A stretch of 64,000 nucleotides of DNA from Treponema berlinense (lineage in GTDB: Bacteria; Spirochaetota; Spirochaetia; Treponematales; Treponemataceae). Made by a program: the position numbers and the translations under genes. How positions within the stretch are numbered: position 1 is the first letter of the stretch; each line of letters starts with the position of its first letter. The notes beneath the pieces were generated by a model. That model ran no database searches and had not been told where the DNA came from. It saw only the letters and a program-made list of their open reading frames with translations. Of the stretch, positions 26,985 through 35,139 are shown piece by piece. The stretch is from the NCBI RefSeq assembly GCF_900167025.1, contig NZ_FUXC01000004.1, forward strand, positions 124,001 to 188,000, in the 5' to 3' direction.

Positions 26985-28229
26985 TTATTTTACTCTCTTG
27001 AAAACCAAAATTCCGTTGTGTCCGCCAAAACCGAAGTTTCCGCTCATTGCAACTGGAACGTCGATTGCAAGCCCCTTGTTTGGTGTGTAGTCAAGGTCGC
27101 ATCCGCCTTCTACGTCCGGATTGTCAAGGTTGATTGTTGGTGGAATAAAATTGTCTTCGATTGCTTTTACGCAGACAAAAGCTTCAAGAGAACCTGCGTT
27201 TCCAAGACAGTGTCCTGTCATTGATTTTGTCGAAGAAATGTGCAATTTGTATGCAGCATCGCCAAATGCGTTTTTGAGCATTTTTGTTTCGCCAGAATCG
27301 TTCAAGTGTGTTGAAGTTCCGTGAGCGTTGTAGTAAACAACATCTTCTGGTTTAACATGAGCATCTTCGAGAGCGAGTGTCATTGCGCGTGCTCCTTCGA
27401 TTCCGTTCGGGTTTGGAGCTGTAAGATGGTAACCGTCTGTTGTTGCTCCGTATCCTGCAACTTCTGCATAAATTTTAGCGCCACGTGCTTTTGCGTGTTC
27501 ATATTCTTCCAAAATAAGAATTGTTGAACCTTCGCCCATAACAAATCCATCGCGGTCTTTGTCGAACGGACGGCTTGCTTTTGAAGGATTGTCTGCCCAT
27601 TTTGAAGAAAGTGCCTGCAAAACGCCAAAGCTCAAGTTTGTAAATCCGTTGATTGCAGATTCTGTACCGCCGGCAAGAGCAACATCAACGCGTCCTGCAC
27701 GAATCTGGTCAAGAGCATAGCCAATTGCATCTGTTCCAGAAGCACAGGCTGTACAAACAGTGTGAGCAGGTCCGTGGATATTGTTTACGATACAAATGTT
27801 TCCTGCAGCTTCGTTTGGAATAAGCTGAGGAATTGTCATTGGCGGTGTGCGTGTAAAGTTTGAGTTAAAATATGATTTGAATCCAGCTTCTGTAACTTCA
27901 AAACCGCCGATTCCAACACCAAGATAAACACCAGCCTTGTCGAGCACAGCTTCGTTTCCAGTAAGTTTTGAATCTTCAAGAGCCATTTTACTTGCAGCAA
28001 CAGCCAACTGTGTAAAGCGTGCCATTTTGCGGGCTTCTTTTGCATCCATATAATCGCTGGCTTTAAAATTTTTTACTTCAGCGTCGTATTTTACTTTAAA
28101 AGGAGTTGCATCATATCCGGCGATTGGAGCAACACCGCTTTTTCCTGCCTTGAGGGCAGCCCAAGTTTCGTCAGCAGAATTTCCGACTGGACTTACACAA
28201 CCAAGTCCTGTAACAACAACTTTTCTCAT
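26985..28229 (-). CDS. fabF: 3-oxoacyl-[ACP] synthase II
   Basis: 414 residues. It condenses malonyl-ACP with acyl-ACP. The start is MRKVVVTGLGCVSPVGNS. The Cys-His-His triad is complete: Cys in TVCTACASGTDAIGYA, His in YNAHGTSTHLND and His in SMTGHCLGNAGSLEA. The ATG at 28229 is chosen because AGGAG lies 7 bases upstream and the family starts there. It is preceded by a hairpin-chain element and further up by an operator-like palindrome shared with fabD. Confidence 0.96.
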   Translation of the reverse strand: MRKVVVTGLGCVSPVGNSADETWAALKAGKSGVAPIAGYDATPFKVKYDAEVKNFKASDYMDAKEARKMARFTQLAVAASKMALEDSKLTGNEAVLDKAGVYLGVGIGGFEVTEAGFKSYFNSNFTRTPPMTIPQLIPNEAAGNICIVNNIHGPAHTVCTACASGTDAIGYALDQIRAGRVDVALAGGTESAINGFTNLSFGVLQALSSKWADNPSKASRPFDKDRDGFVMGEGSTILILEEYEHAKARGAKIYAEVAGYGATTDGYHLTAPNPNGIEGARAMTLALEDAHVKPEDVVYYNAHGTSTHLNDSGETKMLKNAFGDAAYKLHISSTKSMTGHCLGNAGSLEAFVCVKAIEDNFIPPTINLDNPDVEGGCDLDYTPNKGLAIDVPVAMSGNFGFGGHNGILVFKRVK

Positions 28230-28235
28230 CTTTTT

Positions 28236-28363
28236 CTCCTTAATAAAACACCGCGTTAGCGGCGAGCCACGGATGGCGAGAATCACAGTTTGTGAAAGCA
28301 ACGCTTGAGCAAACTGTAATGATAAAAATTACACGGATGTAATTTTTATCATGCCTCCTATAG
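28236..28363 (-). repeat. Hairpin-chain element, family B copy 1, in the fabF leader
   Basis: Runs from GGAGG (28354-28358) to the fabF ribosome site AGGAG (28236-28240). Minus-strand hairpins: ATGATAAAAATTAC with GTAATTTTTATCAT, ACAGTTTG with CAAACTGT, CTCGCCATCCGTGGC, and CCGC/GCGG. The copy at 34860-34976 is close in sequence. Confidence 0.8.
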
Positions 28364-28448
28364 AAAAATCCAGTTTGCCACGCAAAACTGTTTAAAATAA
28401 TAAACCAGCAAAAATTTCAAGCTGATTCCACATTTCTTTTAATTTACT

Positions 28449-28473
28449 ATGACAAAATAGCAGTTTTTGTCAT
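28449..28473. promoter_or_regulatory. Palindromic operator overlapping the fabF promoter
   Basis: ATGACAAAA and TTTTGTCAT form a perfect 9-base palindrome with a 7-base spacer (TGACA-N13-TGTCA). On the minus strand it overlaps a TTGCTT-17-TATTTT promoter with an extended -10 box. The same TGACA-N13-TGTCA occurs before fabD at 31221. The remainder of 28364-28554 is AT-rich promoter DNA. Confidence 0.55.
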
Positions 28474-28542
28474 TTTAAGCAAGTGTTTTTTTTTAATTGC
28501 AGAATTATCAGATAATAAGTAAACAATTCAAAATAAAGGCTA

Positions 28543-28548
28543 TATAAT
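28543..28548 (+). promoter_or_regulatory. -10 box of the 28555 lipoprotein, leaderless
   Basis: TATAAT ends 6 bases before the ATG; no Shine-Dalgarno is present and the -35 is weak. Confidence 0.5.
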
Positions 28549-28554
28549 AAAAAA

Positions 28555-29400
28555 ATGAACGCGAAATTATTTTTAAGAACAACCGCATTAGCCGCAGTTC
28601 TTGCAGGCTGTGCTTCAAGCAACGGCGAAAGCTCACCTTACTTCATGCCTTACGCAACACCAGAAGAACTCGCTAAAAGGCAAAGTCCTGTCCCACTCCT
28701 TCCACCCGACAGCTTTGGAAACATAGTTTTTAACCTCCAGTATCCGTCAGGAACCAAAGACGGCGGCATGATAACCTCAGTTCTCGACCAAAACTCAGAT
28801 TTCAAAAACAAATATTTTTCAAAATACACGGACAAAAACAATACAGACTGGATCAGATTTTCCCTCGACGCCTCCGATCAGGGCAAATCTCAAAATGGCT
28901 CTTCTGTCCGCGTAGAACTTGCCCAAAAAACGAACTGGGCATTTAAGGGCACACATTCTTTCTCCTACACTTTTTTCGGAAACTGCTCCAACGTCTCAGA
29001 AGCAAAATTTACGGTCGGACAGTTTTTGGCAAGAAAACTCCCAAATTCAAACGGAAGTGCAACAGACCGTCCGCTCTGCCGAATCGAAGTAGAACAAGGA
29101 AAAATCGTTGCAAAGATCCGAAATTATTACGAAGCAGACAAAGTAGACAAAATAAATGGCGATCCGATAAAAATTGAGCTTGGAAAGTGGATTCCTTCAA
29201 AAGAAACTACAATCAAAATCCAAACAGAAGACAAAAAACTCACAATCTTCCGCGACGGAGAGAAAAAGGGAAGCACAACTTTTACAGAAAAAGTCCGTTC
29301 CGACGAACGCAATTATTTTAAAGCGGGAATATACTATCAGAACAAAGATTCACCGCAAATTTTTACAGAAATATTCCTGAAAAACTTAAAAATAGAATAA
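28555..29400 (+). CDS. Lipoprotein with polysaccharide-lyase-like (PL7/PL20-type) jelly-roll domain
   Basis: 281 residues. The signal peptide ends in the lipobox LAGC at residue 19. The rest resembles the concanavalin-like fold of alginate and glucuronan lyases: VRVELAQ (compare RxELR), VGQF (compare QIH), LTIFRDGE and the hallmark strand YFKAGIYYQ. The His of QIH is not seen, so activity or family placement is uncertain. It could also belong to the broader lyase-like group PF14099. It is transcribed alone from a leaderless-type promoter and is convergent with fabG. Confidence 0.6.
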   Translation: MNAKLFLRTTALAAVLAGCASSNGESSPYFMPYATPEELAKRQSPVPLLPPDSFGNIVFNLQYPSGTKDGGMITSVLDQNSDFKNKYFSKYTDKNNTDWIRFSLDASDQGKSQNGSSVRVELAQKTNWAFKGTHSFSYTFFGNCSNVSEAKFTVGQFLARKLPNSNGSATDRPLCRIEVEQGKIVAKIRNYYEADKVDKINGDPIKIELGKWIPSKETTIKIQTEDKKLTIFRDGEKKGSTTFTEKVRSDERNYFKAGIYYQNKDSPQIFTEIFLKNLKIE

Positions 29401-29423
29401 AAAAAACGCGCCATAAAGGCGCG
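29398..29423 (-). terminator. Terminator of the fabD-fabG operon
   Basis: CGCGCC and GGCGCG stem followed on the minus strand by a T run; it lies just past the stop codon of the convergent lipoprotein gene. Confidence 0.75.
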
Positions 29424-29471
29424 AAAGCAAGAAATATACGGCAAAAACAAGTTTTTTGTCAGCGTAAAATT

Positions 29472-30215
29472 TTACGCACCCATTCCACCGTCAACACCAA
29501 TAACTTGTGCTGTCACATAAGAACTCAAGCCGCTCGCAAGGTAAAGAGCGGTATTTGCAACATCTTCCGGAGTTCCAGGACGTTTGAGAGGAATTTTTTC
29601 AATCATAGCCTGTTTCAATTCCTCTTTAAGAACATTGGTCATATCAGTTTCGATAAAACCAGGAGCAATGCAGTTTACGCGAACACCGCGGCCACCAACT
29701 TCTGCAGCCAGCGATTTAGAATAAGCAATAAGACCGCCTTTAGAAGCAGCGTAGTTAACCTGACCGCCGTTTCCGTGAACTCCGACAATCGAAGACATAT
29801 TGATAATTGAACCAGAACGTTTTCTGATCATATCGTTAGAAACAATCTGACAAATCAAGAAAGCAGCCGTAAGGTTGATTCTCAAAACATCGTCCCAATC
29901 AGTTTTTTTCATTCTGAACGAAAGACCATCGCGCGTAATTCCTGCATTGTTTACAAGAACATCAAAACCGCCAGCTTCTGCAAGAGCGGCTTTTACAACT
30001 TCTGTCACCTGTTCTGCATTGCCTACATCGGCATAAATCTCGTGAAAAGCCACACCGTTTTCTTTTGCAAGAGCTTCAAGTTCTGCTTTTCCGGCACTTT
30101 CTTTAGAACAAAGTCCCCAAACTTCACAACCGTTTTTAATAAAAGATTCAACAATACCACGGCCAATTCCACGGCTAGAACCAGTAACAAGAGCCTTTTT
30201 ATTCTGAAGCAACAT
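29472..30215 (-). CDS. fabG: 3-oxoacyl-[ACP] reductase
   Basis: 247 residues, short-chain dehydrogenase. It reduces 3-oxoacyl-ACP with NADPH. The cofactor loop is VTGSSRGIGRGI, NNAG is in VLVNNAGITRDG, the catalytic Ser is in NMSSIVGVHGNGGQ, and Tyr and Lys are in VNYAASKGG. The ATG at 30215 follows a strong GGGAGGAAG; the frame opens slightly earlier without support. It lies 17 bases after fabD in one operon. Confidence 0.96.
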   Translation of the reverse strand: MLLQNKKALVTGSSRGIGRGIVESFIKNGCEVWGLCSKESAGKAELEALAKENGVAFHEIYADVGNAEQVTEVVKAALAEAGGFDVLVNNAGITRDGLSFRMKKTDWDDVLRINLTAAFLICQIVSNDMIRKRSGSIINMSSIVGVHGNGGQVNYAASKGGLIAYSKSLAAEVGGRGVRVNCIAPGFIETDMTNVLKEELKQAMIEKIPLKRPGTPEDVANTALYLASGLSSYVTAQVIGVDGGMGA

Positions 30216-30232
30216 ACTTCCTCCCAAATTTA

Positions 30233-31186
30233 TTAAAGCGATGCCAAAACTTCAGCAGTATTTACAGCAACAGCAGGCAAAGTCGCACCAAATTCAGTCT
30301 GTCCCCAAAGACCAGACAAAACTTTTCCAGGACCAACTTCAAGAACAGCCCACTCACTTCCATCTTCCTTAATCAAATCAGCAAGAACTTTTTCTTCGTC
30401 AGTCCAGCGAACCGGATTAGTAAGATGATCTACCGCACTTGCCTTTGCATGCGCGCCTTCTGTAACTTTTTTTCCTGTCACATTAGAAAAGAGCGTAATT
30501 TTTGGATCTGTAAATGTAAAAGGTTCAAGCGCCACCTTAAAATTATCAGCGGCTCTCTGCATAAGCGGCGAGTGGAAAGGACCAGCAACAGCAAGGCGTA
30601 CAACACGACGTGCCCCGCAAGCCTTCGCCGCTTCTTCTACCTTAGCAAGACCATCGGCAGTTCCTGCAACTACAGTCTGTTTTACAGAATTCAAGTTTGC
30701 GGCATAAGCGCCATCGATTCCGGCAGCGATTTCTTCAACTTTTTCTGGCGGCAAACCAAGAACAGCGCTCATTCCAGGCGCATTTCCGGCATTTTCCTCA
30801 GCAATCTGTTCGCAAACAGTCTGCATTATCGAACCACGCTGACATACAATTTTGATAACATCTTCAAAAGACAAAATTCCGGCAGCATAAAGAGCAGGAA
30901 ATTCTCCGAGCGAAAATCCCATCGCAGCAGAAGGTTCAATTCCCTTTGTTTTAAGAGCGGCCATTATCGCAATACTTGCAGTAGTAATCGCAAGCTGACT
31001 GTTATCCGAGCGGTTGAGTTCTTCCTGAGGAGTATCCCACAAAAGTTTTGCAACATCTTTTCCAGCAATTTTAGAAGCTTCGTCAACAACCTTTTGTGCT
31101 TCCGGATATGCTTCACAAATGTCCTTAATCATTCCCTGTGCCTGAGCACCCTGTCCAGGAAACAAAAATGCATATTTCTTTGCCAT
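30233..31186 (-). CDS. fabD: Malonyl-CoA:ACP transacylase
   Basis: 317 residues. It loads malonyl groups onto ACP. FLFPGQGAQAQGM opens the protein. The nucleophile elbow is GFSLGE where most relatives have GHSLGE; the Ser is kept. The oxyanion Arg is in QRGSIMQ and the catalytic His in AGPFHSPLM. AAGGAG is the ribosome site. It is the first gene of the fabD-fabG operon. A TGACA-N13-TGTCA site like that at fabF lies 35 bases upstream of the start. Confidence 0.95.
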   Translation of the reverse strand: MAKKYAFLFPGQGAQAQGMIKDICEAYPEAQKVVDEASKIAGKDVAKLLWDTPQEELNRSDNSQLAITTASIAIMAALKTKGIEPSAAMGFSLGEFPALYAAGILSFEDVIKIVCQRGSIMQTVCEQIAEENAGNAPGMSAVLGLPPEKVEEIAAGIDGAYAANLNSVKQTVVAGTADGLAKVEEAAKACGARRVVRLAVAGPFHSPLMQRAADNFKVALEPFTFTDPKITLFSNVTGKKVTEGAHAKASAVDHLTNPVRWTDEEKVLADLIKEDGSEWAVLEVGPGKVLSGLWGQTEFGATLPAVAVNTAEVLASL

Positions 31187-31220
31187 AGTTTTCTCCTTAT
31201 AAAAATAAAAAAATCGAGTT

Positions 31221-31243
31221 TGACAAAAATCAACAAAATGTCA
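31221..31243. promoter_or_regulatory. Operator-like site before fabD, matching the fabF site
   Basis: TGACA (31221-31225), 13 bases, TGTCA (31239-31243), the same half-sites and spacing as upstream of fabF. The inner bases are only partly symmetrical. Confidence 0.45.
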
Positions 31244-31275
31244 TTTTGCACAGTTTATAAAATTCTTCAGGAATT

Positions 31276-31374
31276 TGCAAGGGCGTTCCGGCTTCGCCGT
31301 CGCTACGACCGCCCCTCCGCATTCGCTCCGTCCCTTCGGGACAGCTGACGCTGGGGGCTATCATCGCTAACGCA
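31276..31374 (+). repeat. GC-rich dispersed repeat E2
   Basis: Contains CCGGCTTCGCCG, GTCCCTTCGGGAC and CCCCTCCGCATTCGC; it separates the fabD promoter from the methyltransferase gene. Confidence 0.55.
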
Positions 31375-31382
31375 ATTTTGCA

Positions 31383-32162
31383 TTATTTTGTATTTTTTAA
31401 AACATCGACCGTATGGCTAGAAGCACCGAGCAGTTCAATCCGCTCTGCATTTGCCAGTTGATATTTTACAAAAAGCTCAAATGTTTCTTCGTCCATTGCA
31501 TTTAATTCCCGGCGCATATAGTCAGAAGGACCGTCCGCCGCAATAATTTTTATGCGTTCAAGACCGGCTTTTTTATTCAATTCATTTATATCATCAAGCC
31601 GCAGGTAACTATAAAGCTCTTTTTCGCTGCTTACGGTTTTAAAATCCTCTGTCACGCTGCCGTTTTCCAAACATTCTTTAATTTTGTTTTTCTTAAAGCA
31701 GTATTCGATTATGCTGTAATCGTTCATAACATAGGCAACAAGAATAAAACCGTCTTTTTTTGTCACCCGCCTAGCCTGTTCAAAAACCTTAATTCTTTCT
31801 TCTTCCGTGTGCAAATGATACATCGGTCCAAAAATCAAGGTTATGTCAAAACAATCCGCATCCAGAAAATTCAAGTCAAGGGCATTTCCCGGCCAGATAT
31901 GAACTCCAGACTGATGCTTTGACTCAATCACCTTGCGGTTTCGTTCAACAAGCTCAACCGCCGTAACAGAATGGCCTTCCTGCGCCAAAGCCACAGAATA
32001 GCGTCCGGTTCCAGCTCCAACATCAAGAATTTTAAGATTTTTCCGTTCGCCTATGCACTCGTGGATATATTTTTGAGTAACTGTATATTCCACAATTCCA
32101 TGCCGCGTCGTAAGGCGATGCTCTTCGTTAAATTTATTGTAATAAGTTTCAAGTAAAGTCAT
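31383..32162 (-). CDS. Class I SAM-dependent methyltransferase, substrate unknown
   Basis: 259 residues. The SAM loop is ILDVGAGTGRYSVAL (about residues 45-59), the acidic residue after beta-2 is in AVELVERN, and FDITLIFGPMYHL occupies motif IV. The overall form is that of UbiE-like small-molecule methyltransferases. It begins only 3 bases after the stop codon of the GGDEF-EAL gene, so they form an operon; the functional link is not obvious. Confidence 0.8.
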   Translation of the reverse strand: MTLLETYYNKFNEEHRLTTRHGIVEYTVTQKYIHECIGERKNLKILDVGAGTGRYSVALAQEGHSVTAVELVERNRKVIESKHQSGVHIWPGNALDLNFLDADCFDITLIFGPMYHLHTEEERIKVFEQARRVTKKDGFILVAYVMNDYSIIEYCFKKNKIKECLENGSVTEDFKTVSSEKELYSYLRLDDINELNKKAGLERIKIIAADGPSDYMRRELNAMDEETFELFVKYQLANAERIELLGASSHTVDVLKNTK

Positions 32163-32165
32163 AAA

Positions 32166-34697
32166 TCAAACCGCAACTGAAAATTCAGGAACATCATCAG
32201 CACTAATCGGTTTGCTGAATAAATACCCCTGAATAAAATCACACTTCATAGAACAGAGTTTGTCGTACTGCCATTTGTGCTCAACGCCTTCAACAGTCAG
32301 TTTCATTCCCAAACCGTGCACAAGCTGCACAATATTCTGAATAAAATCTTCTTTTCCGTCCACAAGATAATTGTCAACGAGAGATTTGTCAATTTTAACC
32401 TTGTCCGCCGGCACAAAAGTCAAATAACTCAGAGAAGAATAACCCGTTCCAAAATCATCGAGTGCAAGTTCAACACCAATTTTTTCAAGCTCGCTAAAAA
32501 GTTGAGTTACACGGTCTTTTTTGCCCATAAAAAGACTTTCTGTAATTTCAATTTCGATTAAATCTGACGGAATCCTGTATTTTTCCATAAGGCTTTTCAA
32601 ATACAAAACATAACCGTCATCAATAAGCTGTCCATTTGAATAGTTTATTGCAACCTTTCTAAGTTTCATTCCTTCAGAACGCCAGATGTCCATCTGACGC
32701 AAAACTTTTTTAGTAACAATTCTTCCAATTTGAGCAATAAATCCGCTGCTTTCCGCTACAGGAATAAAAACATCCGGTCCAACAGAATAATCCCTCAAGC
32801 GGACAAGAGCCTCAAAACCGCAGACATCGCCAGTTTTTGTAGAAATTTGCGGCTGATATCGAATTTCAAAACCGTCGCATTTACATTCGGCTTTTAAAAT
32901 ATCAATAATCGAATTACGCCTCAAAACCGATTCTTTCATTTCCGGCATAAATCCAAGACAGGTACCAACACCAATCTTTTTTGCCTCGTACATTGCAATA
33001 TCCGCCTGTGTAAGAAGCTCATCGTACGAAACGTCTATGGACGAGTCTGCAAAACCCAAAGTTACGCTTGTTGAAAGTTTTGTTTCCCCATATTCCATCG
33101 GTTCGTTGAGAAACTGTCGCAAAGACTCAATTTCGCGCCCGTTTTTTTCGATATGACCGCACTTATAGACAAGCAAAAATTCATCTCCGCCGTAGCGCGC
33201 CGCAAAATATTCACCGTTTACAGTAAGTGATTCAAGCCGGCGTCCGTATTCTTTTAAGACATAGTCGCCACAGGCGTGTGTGTAAGTATCGTTGTAATTT
33301 TTAAAATCATCAATGTCCATCAAAAAAAGCGTAAAAGGCAAACCAGAATGTATAATTTTTTTTATTTCTGCTTCGCCGTGGCTCCTGTTTGGAAGTTTCG
33401 TCAAACCGTCATTGTTTGCAACAAAAGTCAATTTTTTTTCCGACTCACTCAGTTCCCTGTTAATCTGGTGCATTTTTTTGTTCATCGCCATGACGATTTC
33501 GTTAATTTTTTTTGACTTGTAATAGCTTGTAATAAAAACAACGAGCATCAAAATCAAAGAAAGCATTATAAAAAATACAGCAATGAATAAATTTTTTTGT
33601 TTCTTAACAATGTTTTCCGCCTTGTTAAAAAAAATCGTTTCGGAAGGCAAGGTTGAAGGATTTATATTGAATTCTTTCAGAATTTTGTAATCAAAAATAC
33701 ATTTTCCGACCGCAAACTCATCATATTCAAAATCAAAAATATGTTTTTTGCCTTCGAGGATTTCGTAAACAATTTCTACAGCATGACAAGCGGCCGCATA
33801 GTGATCATAGACTTTTCCGCCCAAAAAACCATTTCCAATACCTACGGCATTTGTTCTATAAACAGGAATTTTCCGTGAATACGAACTTATAAAATCAATA
33901 AGCTCATAAATAGAAAAAGAATTTCTGTGAGCATACGACTGCAAAGAAGAAAGACACAAAATAACAGAATCAGCCTGAATTGCAGACAACCGGGCAGCAA
34001 TTTGTTCAGGAGAATTTCGGGAAATCGTAATAAATTCATAGGTCAAATTCGGATATTTTTTTATTGCGTTCAAAAACTGCGTCCCGTCTCCACGTCCCGT
34101 CAAAGAATCATCAAGAATACAATAAATTTTTTTAACCTTAGGATTTTGCTCAATGATTATTTCAAGAGTCTCATCAACAAAAATTTTTTCTCCAAATCCT
34201 GTAAACCATGGATTTTTTTGAGCATTTTTTGCATGAGAAATATCGTTTATTCCAAAAAACACAACTGGAACATCTTTAAAAAGCTCATCGTGGAACTGCT
34301 CCATAAAAGTCAGGGCAGCGTCATCGCTTACAATAACAGCCTTGTAATTTGCCGGACGCATAGAAATTTTATGCTTTACTGTCTGATAAAAAAGCTCATA
34401 ATTTTCGGCAGTGTTATAATTAAGCATATCCATGTACATTACTTCGTACATAATGCCTTTTTTTTGCATAGAATATTCAATGCCTTCAAGCTGATTTTTT
34501 GTAATTAAATACCGAGGATCATAAGAACTTATATAAAGAACCTCGTAAGATTTGTTTTCATCAAACTTAAACGGCTCAAATCTATTGCTTTCGCCTCTGA
34601 GAAAAATAAAAATTAAAAGGGCAATTCCAGTCAGCGCACAAATAACAGCCAAACCAGTCAAAACAGAAGTAAGAATTATCGATTTTCTTCTATTCAT
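32166..34697 (-). CDS. Membrane sensor with periplasmic binding domain, GGDEF and EAL domains
   Basis: 843 residues, controlling c-di-GMP. A membrane helix at about 10-33 is followed by a periplasmic ABC-substrate-binding-like domain (YEVLYISSYDPRY to about residue 330). A second helix at about 372-392 (LFIAVFFIMLSLILMLVVFI) precedes a GGDEF domain with the intact motif ARYGGDEFLLVY; the inhibitory RxxD site is absent. The EAL domain has EALVRL, the second motif LDDFGTGYSSLSYL, VKIDKSL, EGVEH and IQGYLFSKP, all needed for phosphodiesterase activity. Both activities look possible. AAGGGGAC is the ribosome site. Confidence 0.92.
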   Translation of the reverse strand: MNRRKSIILTSVLTGLAVICALTGIALLIFIFLRGESNRFEPFKFDENKSYEVLYISSYDPRYLITKNQLEGIEYSMQKKGIMYEVMYMDMLNYNTAENYELFYQTVKHKISMRPANYKAVIVSDDAALTFMEQFHDELFKDVPVVFFGINDISHAKNAQKNPWFTGFGEKIFVDETLEIIIEQNPKVKKIYCILDDSLTGRGDGTQFLNAIKKYPNLTYEFITISRNSPEQIAARLSAIQADSVILCLSSLQSYAHRNSFSIYELIDFISSYSRKIPVYRTNAVGIGNGFLGGKVYDHYAAACHAVEIVYEILEGKKHIFDFEYDEFAVGKCIFDYKILKEFNINPSTLPSETIFFNKAENIVKKQKNLFIAVFFIMLSLILMLVVFITSYYKSKKINEIVMAMNKKMHQINRELSESEKKLTFVANNDGLTKLPNRSHGEAEIKKIIHSGLPFTLFLMDIDDFKNYNDTYTHACGDYVLKEYGRRLESLTVNGEYFAARYGGDEFLLVYKCGHIEKNGREIESLRQFLNEPMEYGETKLSTSVTLGFADSSIDVSYDELLTQADIAMYEAKKIGVGTCLGFMPEMKESVLRRNSIIDILKAECKCDGFEIRYQPQISTKTGDVCGFEALVRLRDYSVGPDVFIPVAESSGFIAQIGRIVTKKVLRQMDIWRSEGMKLRKVAINYSNGQLIDDGYVLYLKSLMEKYRIPSDLIEIEITESLFMGKKDRVTQLFSELEKIGVELALDDFGTGYSSLSYLTFVPADKVKIDKSLVDNYLVDGKEDFIQNIVQLVHGLGMKLTVEGVEHKWQYDKLCSMKCDFIQGYLFSKPISADDVPEFSVAV

Positions 34698-34859
34698 AAC
34701 GCCAGTCCCCTTACAAAAATATATTCCATACTAGTCTATCATAAAAAAACTTAACTAAAAAACTCCGGTTGATAATTTATCGTTAGCGTACAAGAAAAAC
34801 TTTTCACAAAGGACATTCAGTGTCGCACTAACTGTTTTATCATTGGCATGCCAACTAAA

Positions 34860-34976
34860 GAAGGAGGCATGATAAAAATTACATCATTGCAATTTTTATC
34901 ATTACAGTTTGTTCAAGCGTTGCTTTCTCAAACTGTAAATCTCGCCATCCGTGGCTCGCCGCAAGCGCGAAGGAGG
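34860..34976 (+). repeat. Hairpin-chain element, family B copy 2
   Basis: Bounded by an exact 8-base direct repeat GAAGGAGG (34860-34867 and 34969-34976), again a ribosome binding sequence. Hairpins: ATGATAAAAATTGC-type arms closing on TTTTTATCAT, ACAGTTTG with CAAACTGT, and CTCGCCATCCGTGGCTCG. The second GAAGGAGG serves the small gene at 34984. The rest of 34698-34859 shows a TTGGCATGCCAA palindrome but no gene. Confidence 0.82.
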
Positions 34977-34983
34977 AACAGCT

Positions 34984-35118
34984 ATGGCTATGTTTTTTTT
35001 ATTTTTAGGATTTATCGCTTTATGGGCAATTACAGAAATTATCGAAACCTTTTTAAACGAAAAACGCCGGCATGAGAGCCGGCACTGTCAAAAAAGAACA
35101 CTCCGCTGGATAGACTAA
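34984..35118 (+). CDS. Tiny membrane protein (44 residues) behind a hairpin-chain element
   Basis: Starts MAMFFLFLGFIALWAITEII, a single hydrophobic segment, and ends in a short basic tail (LNEKRRHESRH to RTLRWID). A strong AGGAGG lies 8 bases before the ATG. The codons for RRHESRH fall in a GCCGGC/GCCGGC hairpin. I do not recognise it; the strong ribosome site and membrane segment make it a plausible small protein rather than noise. Confidence 0.55.
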   Translation: MAMFFLFLGFIALWAITEIIETFLNEKRRHESRHCQKRTLRWID

Positions 35119-35139
35119 AGGCAAGCGGAAAGAGAAAAA

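Noticed and set aside
34848-35075. 75-codon frame reading through the hairpin element at 34860
   Set aside because: It runs through repeat DNA in a different frame; the 44-codon frame at 34984 has the strong ribosome site.
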